64,000 nucleotides of DNA. Source: Dipetalonema caudispina. Its lineage: Eukaryota; Nematoda; Chromadorea; Rhabditida; Onchocercidae. Made by a program: the position numbers and the translations under genes. The DNA is taken from NCBI GenBank assembly GCA_013365325.1, contig JABVXV010000278.1, forward strand, positions 20,166-84,165. Direction: 5' to 3'. The notes under the pieces were generated by a model, which was given only the letters and a program-made list of their open reading frames with translations, did no database searches and had not been told where the DNA came from. This document shows positions 23,616-36,356 of the stretch, piece after piece (the stretch's first letter is position 1; each line of letters opens with the position of its first letter).

Positions 23616-26600
23616 TGCGTATAGGTATATAAACGTGTTTGTGTGTGTGTGTGTGTATGTATATGTGTGTATATGTGTGTGTGCGTGTGTGCGTGTGTGT
23701 GTATGTTCATTTATAGTTGCAAATATATTTAGTTATTTATTTCTCTTTTTATTTACTCATTTATTTATTACCTATCATATATTATTCAATTCTTTTATTA
23801 TTTGCTAAAAAAGAAAAAAATTGAACAAAAAAAAAAAAATGAGTAATGCAATAATACAAATATATATATATATATGTATATATAAAAACATAAAAATAGA
23901 TATTATTTTGAAATCTATTCGAAATTAATTAAACTTTAATAGATATTGTTAAATAATAGTCTATAAGTTTCTTCTTTTAGCTTAGTTTTTTGTTTTAGTC
24001 TACTTTTTTTATTAAACATTTTTTGGAAATTATGACTAAAAAAGTTTTCAAAATTTACAAAATTTAATCATCCTATCCATTCTTTTCATATTCATTTATC
24101 GCTTAAAACGATCACAACTATTGTTAATTTCAAATATGAAATAATTTTAAAATAGTATTTGTCTATTATCAATGATCATCAATATTTGTTTAGAAACTTA
24201 ATAAATGTAACAGATTATCTTATGCAAAAATTTTGCTTCAGATCATCACGGCTTAAGTGGTTAATTAAAAGAATTAAACTTCTTTATTTTGAAATGAAGC
24301 AATAATCAATTGAAAAAATCGTTTGGAAAATTTTTTGGCTTACAATATGCTTAGATTTTCTCAAATATTTCGATATTTATCAAATAATTTCAATGTTTCT
24401 AAAATTTTCCAATTTTGCTTACTACTTCAAAACTTCTTAGATGATATCATTATAAATTAAAACTTAGAAAATTGCATATTTTATTCAACTGTGTTTAAGT
24501 TTAATTCTATAAATTAAAATAAAAAGAACTCTACAATTGATGCAAAACTTTTTTGTATGGGAATAATACGAGCCAGAAAATATTTGCCATGAAGATATTA
24601 AGAAAATAATACAAGCCAAGAGTAGGTTGAATGATATATTAGTCCAAACTTTGCTACCAATTTTTTTCAAAGTCATATTTGAATAATTTTTTCGTCATTT
24701 ATAATTTTAGTCTCATTCTTAATTGATTTAACTTCAAGCTTCTTAACTGTTTCTGTTTTTATTCTTTGCTTTTTCAAAAATTTTGAATAATTGAAACATG
24801 ACAAAATCAATATAAATACATTTTGTGAAATTTTAACCTTTAACTTTAGCATACATATATTTTCATATTTGAAATAATACTACCGTACTTCGTGAACAAC
24901 TGTTAAAACTAATACTTTTAGAAACTTTCATAATTTCATTGTTCAACAAACATATTGCAAATATCTGTTATAAAGTTCACTTCATATTGTATTCTAATTT
25001 AGTTGATTAAATTTTATTTTTATACCAATTATAAGTTTTATTTACGATGTTGTTGTAATTTCTCTCTTTCGGAATTTTCAGAATTTTCAAACGAATTCAA
25101 TTTTTGGCACTTTTGATGATACGTTATTTCAAGCAAGAGCAGCACAGGCTGCTCTTGCCGAAATTGACGTTAAAAATGTCAATATGGCTGCTAGTGGAAT
25201 GCTACGACCGTCGGATATGTTCACGTACGTGTAATATTTTCCTTTTTTTTTTCTCTTTTATTTTTAGCTTCAAAAAATTTGCAAAATATCATTATCTTAC
25301 TTCTTCAAATTTTCAACAATTCCTTTAATTCCGATATATTTTTATTCAGTTTCGGTAATTTGTTTAATTCTGTTCAATGAATAAAATTGATAATCATTTA
25401 TCAGATGAAAATTTTCAATCGTTATTCTAGCTATCATCCTACCGCAGCAACACATTTATCATCATCTGGTGAATTTGATTCATCTACAATTTCACAAAGT
25501 TCAATTATTGATTCATCAATGAATCATGCAGCTGATTCAATGGCTTCCTTACAGGTAGTATAATTTCCGGATCAGTAATTGCTCTTTTTTTTTTTCATTT
25601 CTTTTGTTTGATCACAATCATTTTATAGTATCAATCAAATTAATCAGACAACAATTACAGTTAATTTTTCATAAAAATTCAATTCGAATTATTCCCTATA
25701 TATATATAGTTCATGCTTCTAGCATGTAATGGCAATGCAACACTATCCAACTGCGCAATTTTCTCAATATCCGATACCATCACCATTTGCAACCGCTACT
25801 GCAGTTGTTGCATCACAAAGTGCTGCTGCTGCAGCTGCTGCAATGCCAATATATCCGTTATCAGCTCAGGCTACAGGTACTGATAAAAGACTAATAGTTC
25901 TAATTTAAAAAAAAAAAATTCATAATTTTACATATATATACATGAACTACACCAAATTTAGCAATGATTTTATTAAAATAAAATAGAGGTAGAGAAAAAA
26001 AAAAAGCAGGAAAATATAAATTTGCATATTATAGAATTAGATGCAGATCCACGTGAATTGGAACGTTTTGCGGAACATTTCAAACAAAGGCGTATCAAAT
26101 TAGGCGTAACTCAAGCTGATGTTGGAAAAGCTTTGGCACATCTAAAAATGCCTGGTGTTGGCTCATTAAGCCAATCAACGATATGTCGATTTGAAAGTCT
26201 TACATTATCACATAACAATATGGTAGCGCTGAAACCTATTTTACATTCATGGCTTGAAAAGGTTTCATTAAAATTGATTTTTAATTTTTTGTAAAATTTA
26301 ATTTTTTAATTTATTTTATTTTACACTCCAAATAGTGTTTGTTTAGTGCTTAAATATTTGAATGAATTATTCCGTGACAATTTTAAATTGAATAATCAAC
26401 ATGCTCCTCTAATATTTGACAATAAATTTGACGATAATTATTTTTTAATTTCATTCGAATTTTGAAAATTTGAAAAAAAAAAAAAGAGATTAGGAAAGTT
26501 GCAAATTGCACCTTTTTTTTTTCTTTTTTCATCTGTCAAACTAAAGATTTTCAATTATTTAATAAAAATTTATTTATCGCATTTTTGTGTAAATTATATA

Positions 26601-26829
26601 ATCGTAACTTTGGCAATTTTTATTAAATAAAAGAAATAATAAAATTGAAAAGTTATACATAATATATAATGGATAAATTTATTTAATTTAGGCTGAAGAA
26701 GTAACAAAAACGAAAGATATAGCAGGTGATGCACAAGGTATTTTACCAAATATGGATAAGAAAAGGAAGCGAACATCTATTGCTGCACCTGAGAAACGTT
26801 TATTAGAAGATTATTTTCGGTAATCAAAT

Positions 26830-26869
<40 letters not shown>

Positions 26870-27386
26870 TTTATTATTTATAACAAATAGTCTCTTTCTC
26901 TCTCTCTCTCTTTCTCTTTCCCTTTAATCCCTTTTCTTTCATTTATCTTATTTTAACAAAAAGTTTGCATTATTTTTTTATGATATATTTGTCATTATTA
27001 ATTTAATAAATGAATTAATTGATTGAAATAAAATGGACTAAAATCATTTGCTTCCTTCTAAAACCTAATTCCTAATTGTTGATTACCTGATCCAAATTAA
27101 TAGGATAATTAATTGCTGGATATAAGATTTGAGATATTTCAATTCATTAATAATTATTATTATTATGTTATTAATAATATTATTACTATTATTATTACTA
27201 TTATTATTATTATTACTATTATTATTATTATCATTATTATTATTATTATTATTATTGTTATTATTATTATTATTGTTATTATTATTACAATGATAATAAG
27301 AATAATAATAGTTATTATTGTTTGTTATTATTATTGATGCTCACAACATTATAATTTAGTAATTATAGGCTATCATTATTATGCAC

Positions 27387-27452
<66 letters not shown>

Positions 27453-27660
27453 CATTGTTATCATTATATGGTGCAGAAAAAATAACAAATTTTACAGGCA
27501 ACAGCCACGGCCAAGTGGTGAACGAATTTCAGCAATAGCTAATAAACTTGATTTAAAGAAAAATGTTGTCAGAGTATGGTTTTGTAATCAACGGCAAAAG
27601 CAAAAAAGGTCAGTTATTGTTTACAAATTTGAAAAATTAACATTTTTAAATAATTATTAA
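22609..27660 (+). CDS. unc-86: UNC-86/BRN3-class POU-IV homeodomain transcription factor
   Basis: Exons 22609-22737, 25082-25224, 25431-25554, 25723-25876, 26035-26261, 26692-26819 and 27498 onward join in consistent phase. Residues 48-70 ([12 protein letters not shown] and the Ala-rich run after it) are the POU-IV box. A Ser-rich stretch and a poly-Ala stretch follow. The POU-specific domain covers about 184-259 ([35 protein letters not shown]) and the homeodomain about 282-340 ([29 protein letters not shown]). UNC-86 specifies neuroblast lineages and sensory neurons in C. elegans. The C-terminus is uncertain. Reading straight on ends at TAA 27658-27660, 18 residues after KR. Using the AG/GTCAGT donor at 27608 instead would need a further exon, for example 28052-28115. 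The start ATG follows an A-rich leader with no clear acceptor, so an upstream exon is possible. Long introns hold most of the local microsatellites. Confidence 0.95.
22959..23010. repeat. (AGT)n microsatellite in unc-86 intron 1
   Basis: About 14 AGT triplets followed by AAT and more AGT. It opens a poly-Ser frame, but the frame is intronic and has no splice sites. Confidence 0.9.
23344..23760. repeat. Tandem minisatellite, unit about 171 bases, in unc-86 intron 1
   Basis: Copy 1 starts at 23344, copy 2 at 23515 and a partial third copy near 23703. Each unit is a CTACAAATATATTTAC block, a TTTA-repeat block, GCGTATA..TATAAACGTG, then a TG-rich block. Copies differ mainly in the number of TTTA and TG units. 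Confidence 0.85.
27141..27340. repeat. Imperfect (ATT)n tract in the last long unc-86 intron
   Basis: ATT triplets with scattered ACT, GTT and CAT variants, between exons ending 26819 and starting 27498. Confidence 0.9.
27387..27450. repeat. Perfect (ATT)n microsatellite, about 21 units
   Basis: An uninterrupted ATT array about 50 bases upstream of the exon encoding the second half of the homeodomain. It is likely length-polymorphic. Confidence 0.95.
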
Positions 27661-29479
27661 GAGAAAGAAAAAAAAAATGAATCAAATTTTAAAAGAAAAA
27701 AAATAACAACTGTTTTCTTTTGGAAATATTTTCTGAATAAACATCAAAATTATTGAAGAAATTATTATATTATTGAAATTTTTCAAAATACAAGTATAAT
27801 TGACAAACTTTCTTTTTGAAAGCACAAGTTCAAAGAATAAAATGAATCAATTTTGTACCAAGTTCAAAAATTGAAATATGTAAGTTTCCATCTCTCTCTC
27901 TCTCTCTCTCTCTCTCGGAAGATATAAAAATATGAGTGGATAAAATGAGGGAAGAATACAATTTTGATTTTGTTGAATAAGGCAAAGGGAGGGAGGAGGG
28001 TAATTTTAGGTAAATTTCAGGTAAATGAGGTACTATACATACAAATTGCAGTACCATACATTATCGTAATCGTGCAGCTGCAGTACCGTACACCAATCCA
28101 TCATCAATTTTGTAGATGTCGAAATCAAAATGTGAGTACATCAAGGATGGTAGGAGCCAATATCAAATGTTCACCATTTTCAAGCAGTTATTTTGATTGA
28201 AAAAAAAAAAAAAAAGAAATTCCATTTCTTTTTATACTGTGTTGTTTACTTTTTTTTTTTTCTTAGTTGTTATTTGTGTAGTCTGTAGTATACAGTATGT
28301 GAATCAGTGATTTAATTTAATTTTATTTCATTTCAAAATTGATGAAAATTGTTCAACTTTGTAAAACTTCGATCTTAATTTTTATTCACAAATTTAAATC
28401 AAAACTTGTAAATTATCCTTCTTCCATAACCTCTAGCCAATTTTTTTTTTTTTTTTTTTTTTAGGATAACTTCTAAATTCTTTTTTCATTTTTTTTTGTT
28501 TTTTTTAAATTAGCAGAAAACTACCCTCCCATTTATAATCAGGTGATCTATTCTTTTTGTCTTTCATACTTACATAGATCGAATTGAAATAGCAAAATCA
28601 GTGATGAAACATGACATTACTATATACTAATTATTATTGAATTTAAAAATTTTAAATTTGAATTCTATATTTTGTTATTTCGCATCGATGAATTCATTTT
28701 GGCACTATAATAAGTAGCTTTCGAATAGGATTCCAAATTTTTCAGGGTAATTTTCGTAAAATTTTATAATGAATCACATATTATTAAAAATAAAACTTCA
28801 AAATTTCAATAATTTCCTCGTCATCCTTCCTTCCTCATTTATTTATTTCTTATTGATGCACTAAGATATGATGTGTATTTGCAAAAATCGATTATACATT
28901 TCCATACTACTCGCAATTTTACTTCATCCATATAATATGTTTTATTGGAGTAGTAGTAACATAAGTTGAATATTTTCAAATTTCTAAATTTAAATTTTTT
29001 CATGAAATAATTTCTGGATGCTTCAAGAAATGTGGTACCTCCATATATTCTTGTTTATATTAACTTGTTAGTTTCAAATCATCGTACATGCAGAAGAAAA
29101 CGAAAAAAGAAAAAATAGAACTAATATAGATGTTTCTTTCATTAGTCTTCAGCCTTTTATGTAATCATCACATCTTCAAAATTTTCAAGAAAATTACGAG
29201 AATCTAAATCAAGTAAACAAATAACTGCACAAATCAGAAAAAAATTCAAATTTTCTTTTATAATCTGGAAATACAATCTGATAAAAATTTCAACAACTTT
29301 TAAATATTAAAATTTCAAACAATTCCTATCTCGCACTATAAGAATTCAAAATATATCAACATCGTGAATTTGTACAGCTAGTCGATAAAGTATAAACTTT
29401 TAAAGTGATTCGAGGGAAAATTAGTAAAGATGAAAGATGATCGTTAGGTTATAAACAACGATTAAAAATTTTCAAGCAA
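27661..29479. other. Convergent intergenic region, unc-86 to ASCC2
   Basis: It holds the possible alternative last exon of unc-86 (28052-28115, after TTGCAG), a (TC)n tract at 27891-27916, several poly-T runs and the 3' untranslated regions of both genes. No other coding sequence recognised. Confidence 0.5.
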
Positions 29480-32400
29480 TCAGAAAATTCCACTACGCAT
29501 CTTCTTATCGGCTTGTCGTCGTCTGAATTCACCTTTATGGCGTTCTTTTAACTGTCGATCTCGACCACCAGTATATCCCGGTTTATTCTTTCCCTTAGAA
29601 CCAGTTCCTGATGAATGTCCCACCTCTTCAGCTTTCTTTGCAGAACCATTTTCATTTCTTCCATCTGGTACGATAATATTCATTATTTTTTGGTCATTTT
29701 TTAACTGTTTTTTTCTTCTTGCACTATTTCCTCCAATTTTTCTCCTCTCCTCATTCTCTTCATTATTATCCACTTCACTGTCCACTGGTATACGATTCGT
29801 ATTCGGTTCAATTCCAGCTTTCTCGATCGCAGTATCACCATCCCTGAAATGTGATAGAAATTAGACTATCGGAATTTGCTTCATAAATTTTTCGAACACG
29901 CTGCTGAAAATTTTTGGATTTTTGAAATTTCAATCATTTCTTGTAAACTTTGAAATTATCATGACAGAAGACAAAGAACCTGAAGTCGAAATCATAGTTT
30001 TGGCATTGCTCGTCATAAGTATCATCATATTCATCATCATATATATTGTATTCCGGAGATGTTGTGTTTATATAACGATATTGTTCATAAGTTGGCCTCA
30101 GGGCAACCTTTTCAGAATCTGGTACATCAAATGTTTCAGGGAATGACGATTTACTGCAAAAGTTGCAATCGTTAGTTACAATGAGGGAGAGCAATTAAGC
30201 TTCATCAAAATTCAAAGAAACTTTAGTAAAATTAAAGAACGAACTCTTTTCAAACAGTTATAGATTGGAACTAAATTCGATTCGAAATCTAATTTAAACT
30301 TTGATATAAAACTAACAAAATAAAATCTAAAACATAAATCTTACTTTTTGATTCGTACATCCGTTTTTCTTCTTCTTAAAAATTCTTCAACACCAAATTC
30401 AGCTTTCAAATCATCTCGGACATTATTTCCTGTTTTTGAACCGGAAGGATTTTGAGCGATGTTGAGAGATTCCATCTCATACTTGTTGGTAGATAATTGT
30501 GGTGGTTTCATGCAAATCAATGGATCTGACAGTTTCGCCTCGTTTATTGTCGCTTTACTATAGGAAATTCCATCATCTGAAATTTTAAACAAACTAAAAC
30601 TTAGGATAATAACTTCGTAAAATTTCTTAAATGTGAAATTGAAAATATAAATAAGACAATATACAATTTATGAAAAAAAGAATCAACTTTTTATTGGAAA
30701 ACTTATTTTTTGTTAAAAAAATAAAATTTGAAATAATTTTTAGTCATTTTCTTTTCTAATTTTTTTTTTTTCTTCATAAATTCCTTCAAGTATTATTGTA
30801 AAATTTTATTAACGTTGATGTTTTTCAGTGAGAGGAAAAGAAAAAGAATAGATGAAGTAAGAGAGAGAAAGAGAGAGGAAGGAGAGGTGAGAAGGAAAAA
30901 GAAGAGAAGTGCGAAAAATGTAAGAAGAGAAAATTGCCTAATCATTAAAAATTCATTGGAATTCTCAAATGGATAGGTAGTCATTGGAAACAATGAAGCA
31001 TTTAGTGGTCCGCAAAATTTGTACAACTTTTTTTTTTTTTTTGCCTCCTCTTCTATTTCCTTACTCTCATCTACTTCCCTTTTTTATTTATTACTTCTAA
31101 TTCAGTAAAATTAAACAAGAGATAAAAGAGAGGATGAAAAGAGGGGATACGGTGACAATAAGAGAGAATAAAGGAAGTGAAAAGTTATGCATGTGACAAG
31201 TTAACCGTTATCACCTGCAACTACAATTTGTGAAAATCTATTTACTTGCTTAAAATATTTTCAGATTGTAATTCTAAAAGTAATAATACTAATAATAATA
31301 CTTCAATTTTGGATTAAAATATTACAAAGTTTAAAATATTATAATTTCTGAAATCATGATTTTCGAAAGGAATGAAGGAATTCAACTAATTATCGCTTTT
31401 GTAAATAAATTTAAAAAAAAAGAAAAGGAAGAAATTTTTGGCTCGGTCAGGTTGGCAAAAATTTCACAGTTAATATGCATTACGAATTCGAGTAGAAGTA
31501 AAAGTTAAACAGTATATGATATTTGAGATGAAAAAAGAAGGAACACGAATAGAGGAAGAAGAGGAAGTTTTATAGGTAATTTAAGATAATATTCATAAGA
31601 AATGAAAACTGTAAGATTCTTTTTCATTATGATGATACCTAACTAATCAATACTTGAAGAGAAGGAAATTTTACTGGACCTTTTGAGTAGGTTAACTGAT
31701 TTAATGATGAAATCAACTTAAACAAAAGCATTTAGTGATCGTCGATTAGTATCAACTTTTTTCATAAAGGTAGTGAAAGGTCTTTGAGAGTGCTATAATG
31801 AGTGATCGAACAATTTTTGGGATAGATTTAATGTATAATAGAAATATACCATTAAAATCATAAAATGGAGAAGATCCAGCAACCACTGGTGCATTTTCTG
31901 CTTTTAATTCTACCGACATTAAGGCTTGCAGATCTAATGGTAATTCATTAGTATTTAGCAATGCATTTGCTGTTTGTTCAGTTTGATAACCGAAATGTCG
32001 TAGGCATAACTGAAATCAAATAACACAAACTTCAAGGTAATAAAATATCGAAGAAATGACAAATTTAAACGCACTATTACTTTATCCAAACAACTGGATT
32101 TGATTTTCAATGTTACTTTGAATGTGAATGACTAAACTATCCTTACATCACAAATTTATCCATGAAATTCATTCAAATTTCAATTACGCATCTATACTAT
32201 AGAAAAACGTAAAAATCACAATTTATGCTATAAAATTCCAGTGTAAAATTTTGTACAAATTCTAACCCGAAAAATCTACCACTATCCCAATCTAACGATT
32301 CCTAAAATCATCCGTCAGTAAAAAAGTATCTTTTCAGATAAATTTTTAATAATAAAATTCAAACTAACATGAATAAATTGGGAGGAAAAATGAGGCAAAA

Positions 32401-35400
32401 GTTCAGCCAGATAATCTATTTTTTCCTGTACTTCCTTAGTAGTCGAAAATCCAAGGCCCTGCAAATCATAAAAATTTTCCAGAAATTTTTTTTTTATATG
32501 CTGTCTTTATAAAAGAAACAACTGCAAAAATAATGGATCAAATTTCTGGAATAATTCCATTTTACAAAGGGATTTTTATAAAAACTGGTTTCGGATATTT
32601 CTTATGCCTCCAATTTCAACATTATAATGTTTAGGTTTCTGCACTAGGCATAATACAGGAAACGCAATACGTCCAGAAAAGTTAAACAATTAAATAAATA
32701 AGTAAATAACAATCAATAACTTACAGCAAGCATACCACGCTTTTTTAATTGTTCCAAAACATGCATGGTACAATTCCCTCTGATATGTTCAAGGGTTGCA
32801 TTTATATATATCTTCTGTTCTTCATCGCATCGATTAAGAACCTCTTCGATTGGATAAATGATATTGTAGTAAAAAATAAACCTAAAACATATGATTATAG
32901 AAAATAACTATCCAGAAAATAATGAATATTTGAGATGCAAAAGTAAAATCTGTCACAATACACGAACTGTGGACTCAATTACTCAATTACAAAAATTATC
33001 ATGTACATGAGATCACTACCAAATTGTTCTGGCATCTGTAAAATTCATGAGAGCAATTTTTGATGTAATTTCATAAAACTAATTTCGAATAATTTTTTCC
33101 AGTTATAATAGAGGTGGTATCTGAGGAAATATTACGAAAATAGAAATAAATACTCTCCCTGTTCAAATTTACATCCACACACGGTTGGATTTCAGAAAGA
33201 ATGTACTAAACAAATAATGGCATGGACGGCTAAGTTTGCTCTTTTCAAAGAAATTTAAAGATGAAACGAACAGGAATAAAAAATGTCAATTAGTTCATTA
33301 GAGTTTAAATACACTGGACTTTATTAAGGAGTTTGAAATCTCAAATGTTAAAGTTGAAACCTTTCGTATTGTAAACAATTAACAATAATCGTATATAATT
33401 CATCTACTGAAGTAAGGCAGCCAATTATAGCGTGGAACAAAGCATACGCTGAAGCTATTACGTTATCCACCAACGTTAACAATAACCTGAAATTCTAGAC
33501 AAAGATATATCTGGCAACGAATCTAACCAAACGTCAGAAATAGCACAAATACAAGGACATTTAATGTGCTACATTCATTATCGGTGACAATAGTTGTGAT
33601 AGTAAGTGAAATAATAACATACCAAATTTCCGCATATAATCTTTCAAAAGAGATTCGAGATGCGCTTAACAATTTATTTTCCCTCAATTTGTTAATTAGG
33701 AGTCAATAATGATAAATTTACCTAAATGTTTCGCGCAAATCTGCTGACATGCTTATCACTTGTTCTATGCAATAATGTTCTTCCAAATTCTCCACGAAAA
33801 GAGCTATGCTAAATTAGCATATCATATATTATCTTTAATTTCATAACAATTTCTCAATGAAATTATTGATTAAACTTTATGATTAATCGACAAAAATTCT
33901 AACTTTAAATTTGTGCATGAAAATTTGACGAGAGTGAAAAACCGATAATACTATCTTTTGTGAAATCTAACTTCCTGATTGAAATAGATATACTCAACAA
34001 TGAAATATGCAAACAAATGAACAAATACATACCTATTCAAGAAATCACATAAAATCGCTTGCGATATGTGATTAAACAATAATGATGAAACAGTTATTAA
34101 TCCTTCAAAACCGACTAAACATTTTTCCAAAAATGTCTCAATTTTATTAATATTGCTTTTAGAAAATGCAATATTGTTATTGCAATCAATCAATTCCTAA
34201 AATATAAGATATTGACTTGACATTGACAAAACAGCACTGATTTGATGGAATTTAATATCGATAAATGCAAATAATGATAAGATAATGATCAGAAGCAGTA
34301 GTATTTTAATGCAAAATTAGTTTATGCATAGCTAGCCTATTTGCCCCAGAATATTTTAACATTAAGATAAATCTGTATTTCTGAAAAATTTGCATAAATT
34401 CTGAGTTCTTATAAATATTTAGAAAAAGTGTAAAGAGACAGAAATTTCATTTTCTTTTTTTTTGATTCCCATAAAATGCAACAAATGAAAGTTTGCGGTT
34501 CTCATGAAATTGAGTAACAAGACTATCAGGGTAAGCGAGAAGGTTGTTAGGCTAAAACTACTGAACCTGAAAAAGATATTACGTTTACGAAAAAAAGATT
34601 TTCGACTCCATGGGTATTACGGGAAGAAGAAGATCTAAAAATATTACCTGTTCCATAGTTTTCATAAATGTTTCAACATCTTTTTCTGTAAATTGCTTTG
34701 TACGAAATGCCTCTACGACGATATTTTCGACAGCATTTTGATTTGATGTTTTGAATACTACAATTACACGGAATAATCGATTTAAATCGAAGAGAATATT
34801 TTCTTGACGATTTCGTTTACCATCAAACTGAATATTGACAATATATAGTTTTAAAAGAGAATAAATGCTATCATTGAATGCAGAATTGTTGCACTTTTTT
34901 TTGACAAAATTAAACAATTGAAATTTGCAAATTCAGCAACTGTTATTTAAAGGCATTCTCCTGGATGTTTCTTCCAAGGAAAAAATTATTCAATTGTATC
35001 AATTAATTAGCTGTATCCAATTGCTATACAAATCATTCTTCATATTAATAATTATTCAATTTACGAATAAAGAAATACGATAAGGAGTAGGAAAAATAGA
35101 AAAATCCGTTTCCATACCTGTTTAGCAAGATTCAGGAAAAGCATCAAAATTTTTGTATACATTTCAACAATTACAGCGCGAATTTCTTCTCCATGATCCG
35201 ATTGCAGACTTCCATTTAGCGCCATGCTTAATGGTTCATCTTTTCGCCAATTTCTGAGGATCAATAGATATAAGAAGAGAAATTTCTGAATATCTACGGA
35301 AACTGGCTAAATTTCGAACAGTAAACTTAAGAATTAACATTAAAATTGAATTCTAAACATATGACAAAATTTTTAAGGAAGAAAAATCTTTCCCAAATAA

Positions 35401-35619
35401 AAAAAGATAGGATGAATAACAAAAAAAATACTTTGGAAAAATATCAAGGAAGTTGTCAACAAGCTCTAAGATTTGTCGATCAGCAGATAATCTATTTCTT
35501 AAAGCTGATTCCGATAATGTTAAAACATCATCCAAAGACTTCACAGCACATCTCCAATTATTAATCCAGCTATCAGCATGCGTATCAAGTTCAAGTCGTT
35601 GAAGTGGTAAGATAGCCAT
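29480..35619 (-). CDS. ASCC2: ASCC2, ubiquitin-binding subunit of the ASC-1/RQC-trigger complex
   Basis: Eleven phase-consistent exons: 35619-35432, 35253-35118, 34827-34648, 34196-34033, 33808-33722, 32881-32725, 32458-32369, 32009-31850, 30576-30345, 30153-29980 and 29843-29480, giving 643 residues (human ASCC2 has 757). ASCC2 pairs with the helicase ASCC3 and binds K63 ubiquitin chains through a CUE domain, in ribosome-quality control and alkylation repair. Evidence: an all-helical N-terminal part; a CUE domain at about 315-357 (YLAELLPHFSSQFI, then CLRHFGYQTEQTANALL); the acidic YDDEYDDTYD at 503-512, matching YEDEYDDTYD in human; and the basic C-terminus NKPGYTGGRDRQLKERHKGE..RRRQADKKMRSGIF, matching the NHNRRTMADRKRSKGMI type end. 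The ATG is 4 bases after a TTTCAG acceptor (35625-35623), a likely spliced-leader site. It lies directly downstream of DHX37 on the same strand. The N-terminus is shorter than in vertebrates. Confidence 0.9.
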
Positions 35620-36356
35620 TGTCTGAAATTGCAATGAAGCATTGAAATTATGGTAATACAAATATCCAAGCAATGAATGCTTGTACAAAAACATCCTGAA
35701 ATATCGCTTTCTTAAAATTTATAATTTCCAGAATAATTCTATGTGATTTTTTAGTAGCTAATGGAATTTTGCAAATCTTTAAATCAAATTGTGACCACAG
35801 ATCAATCATTAATAATGTCTGACAATCGTTAGGAGAAATAACACTGCTAATGGCAGTTCAAATAACGTCTCTCTTTCTAACGTAAAAGATTCAAATATAA
35901 GAAAAGTTGATTTAAAAAAATCTCAACAACGAATGTCACAATGTATTGATAATAAATAACAAAAAATTAAATATTTGATTAACTTTTATTTTAATCATAA
36001 CAAACATCAAAATTATGTACAGTAACAACATTAACAAATCTCAGTTCAAATTACATCGCTGTTCAAACACAAAAAGCATTGATAAAGAAAAGTATAGTTG
36101 CTAATCATTACTTGTAAATGATCAATTAACAAAAGAAATTTTCATACTGGAAAAATCCAAAAAACTTGGAGCAAGATGAAACGTTCACCAAATATCACTG
36201 ATATAAGTGTAGAGGGAAACATGAAAGATAGCAGATATGTAAAAGATATTACTTTTCCAACTTTATTCATTTGAAGAAAAACTATAACTGATATTTAGTT
36301 TACATCTCAAAAGTTAGATGAACTGCGAAGTTAAATTTTTAAAGACTATTTAATAA
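35620..36356 (-). other. Spacer between DHX37 and ASCC2
   Basis: Holds the DHX37 3' untranslated region, with an AATAAA (minus strand, 36267-36262) about 90 bases after its stop, and the ASCC2 trans-splice acceptor at 35625-35623. About 630 bases separate the poly(A) signal from the acceptor, which leaves room for either an operon or a separate promoter. No gene seen. Confidence 0.55.
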
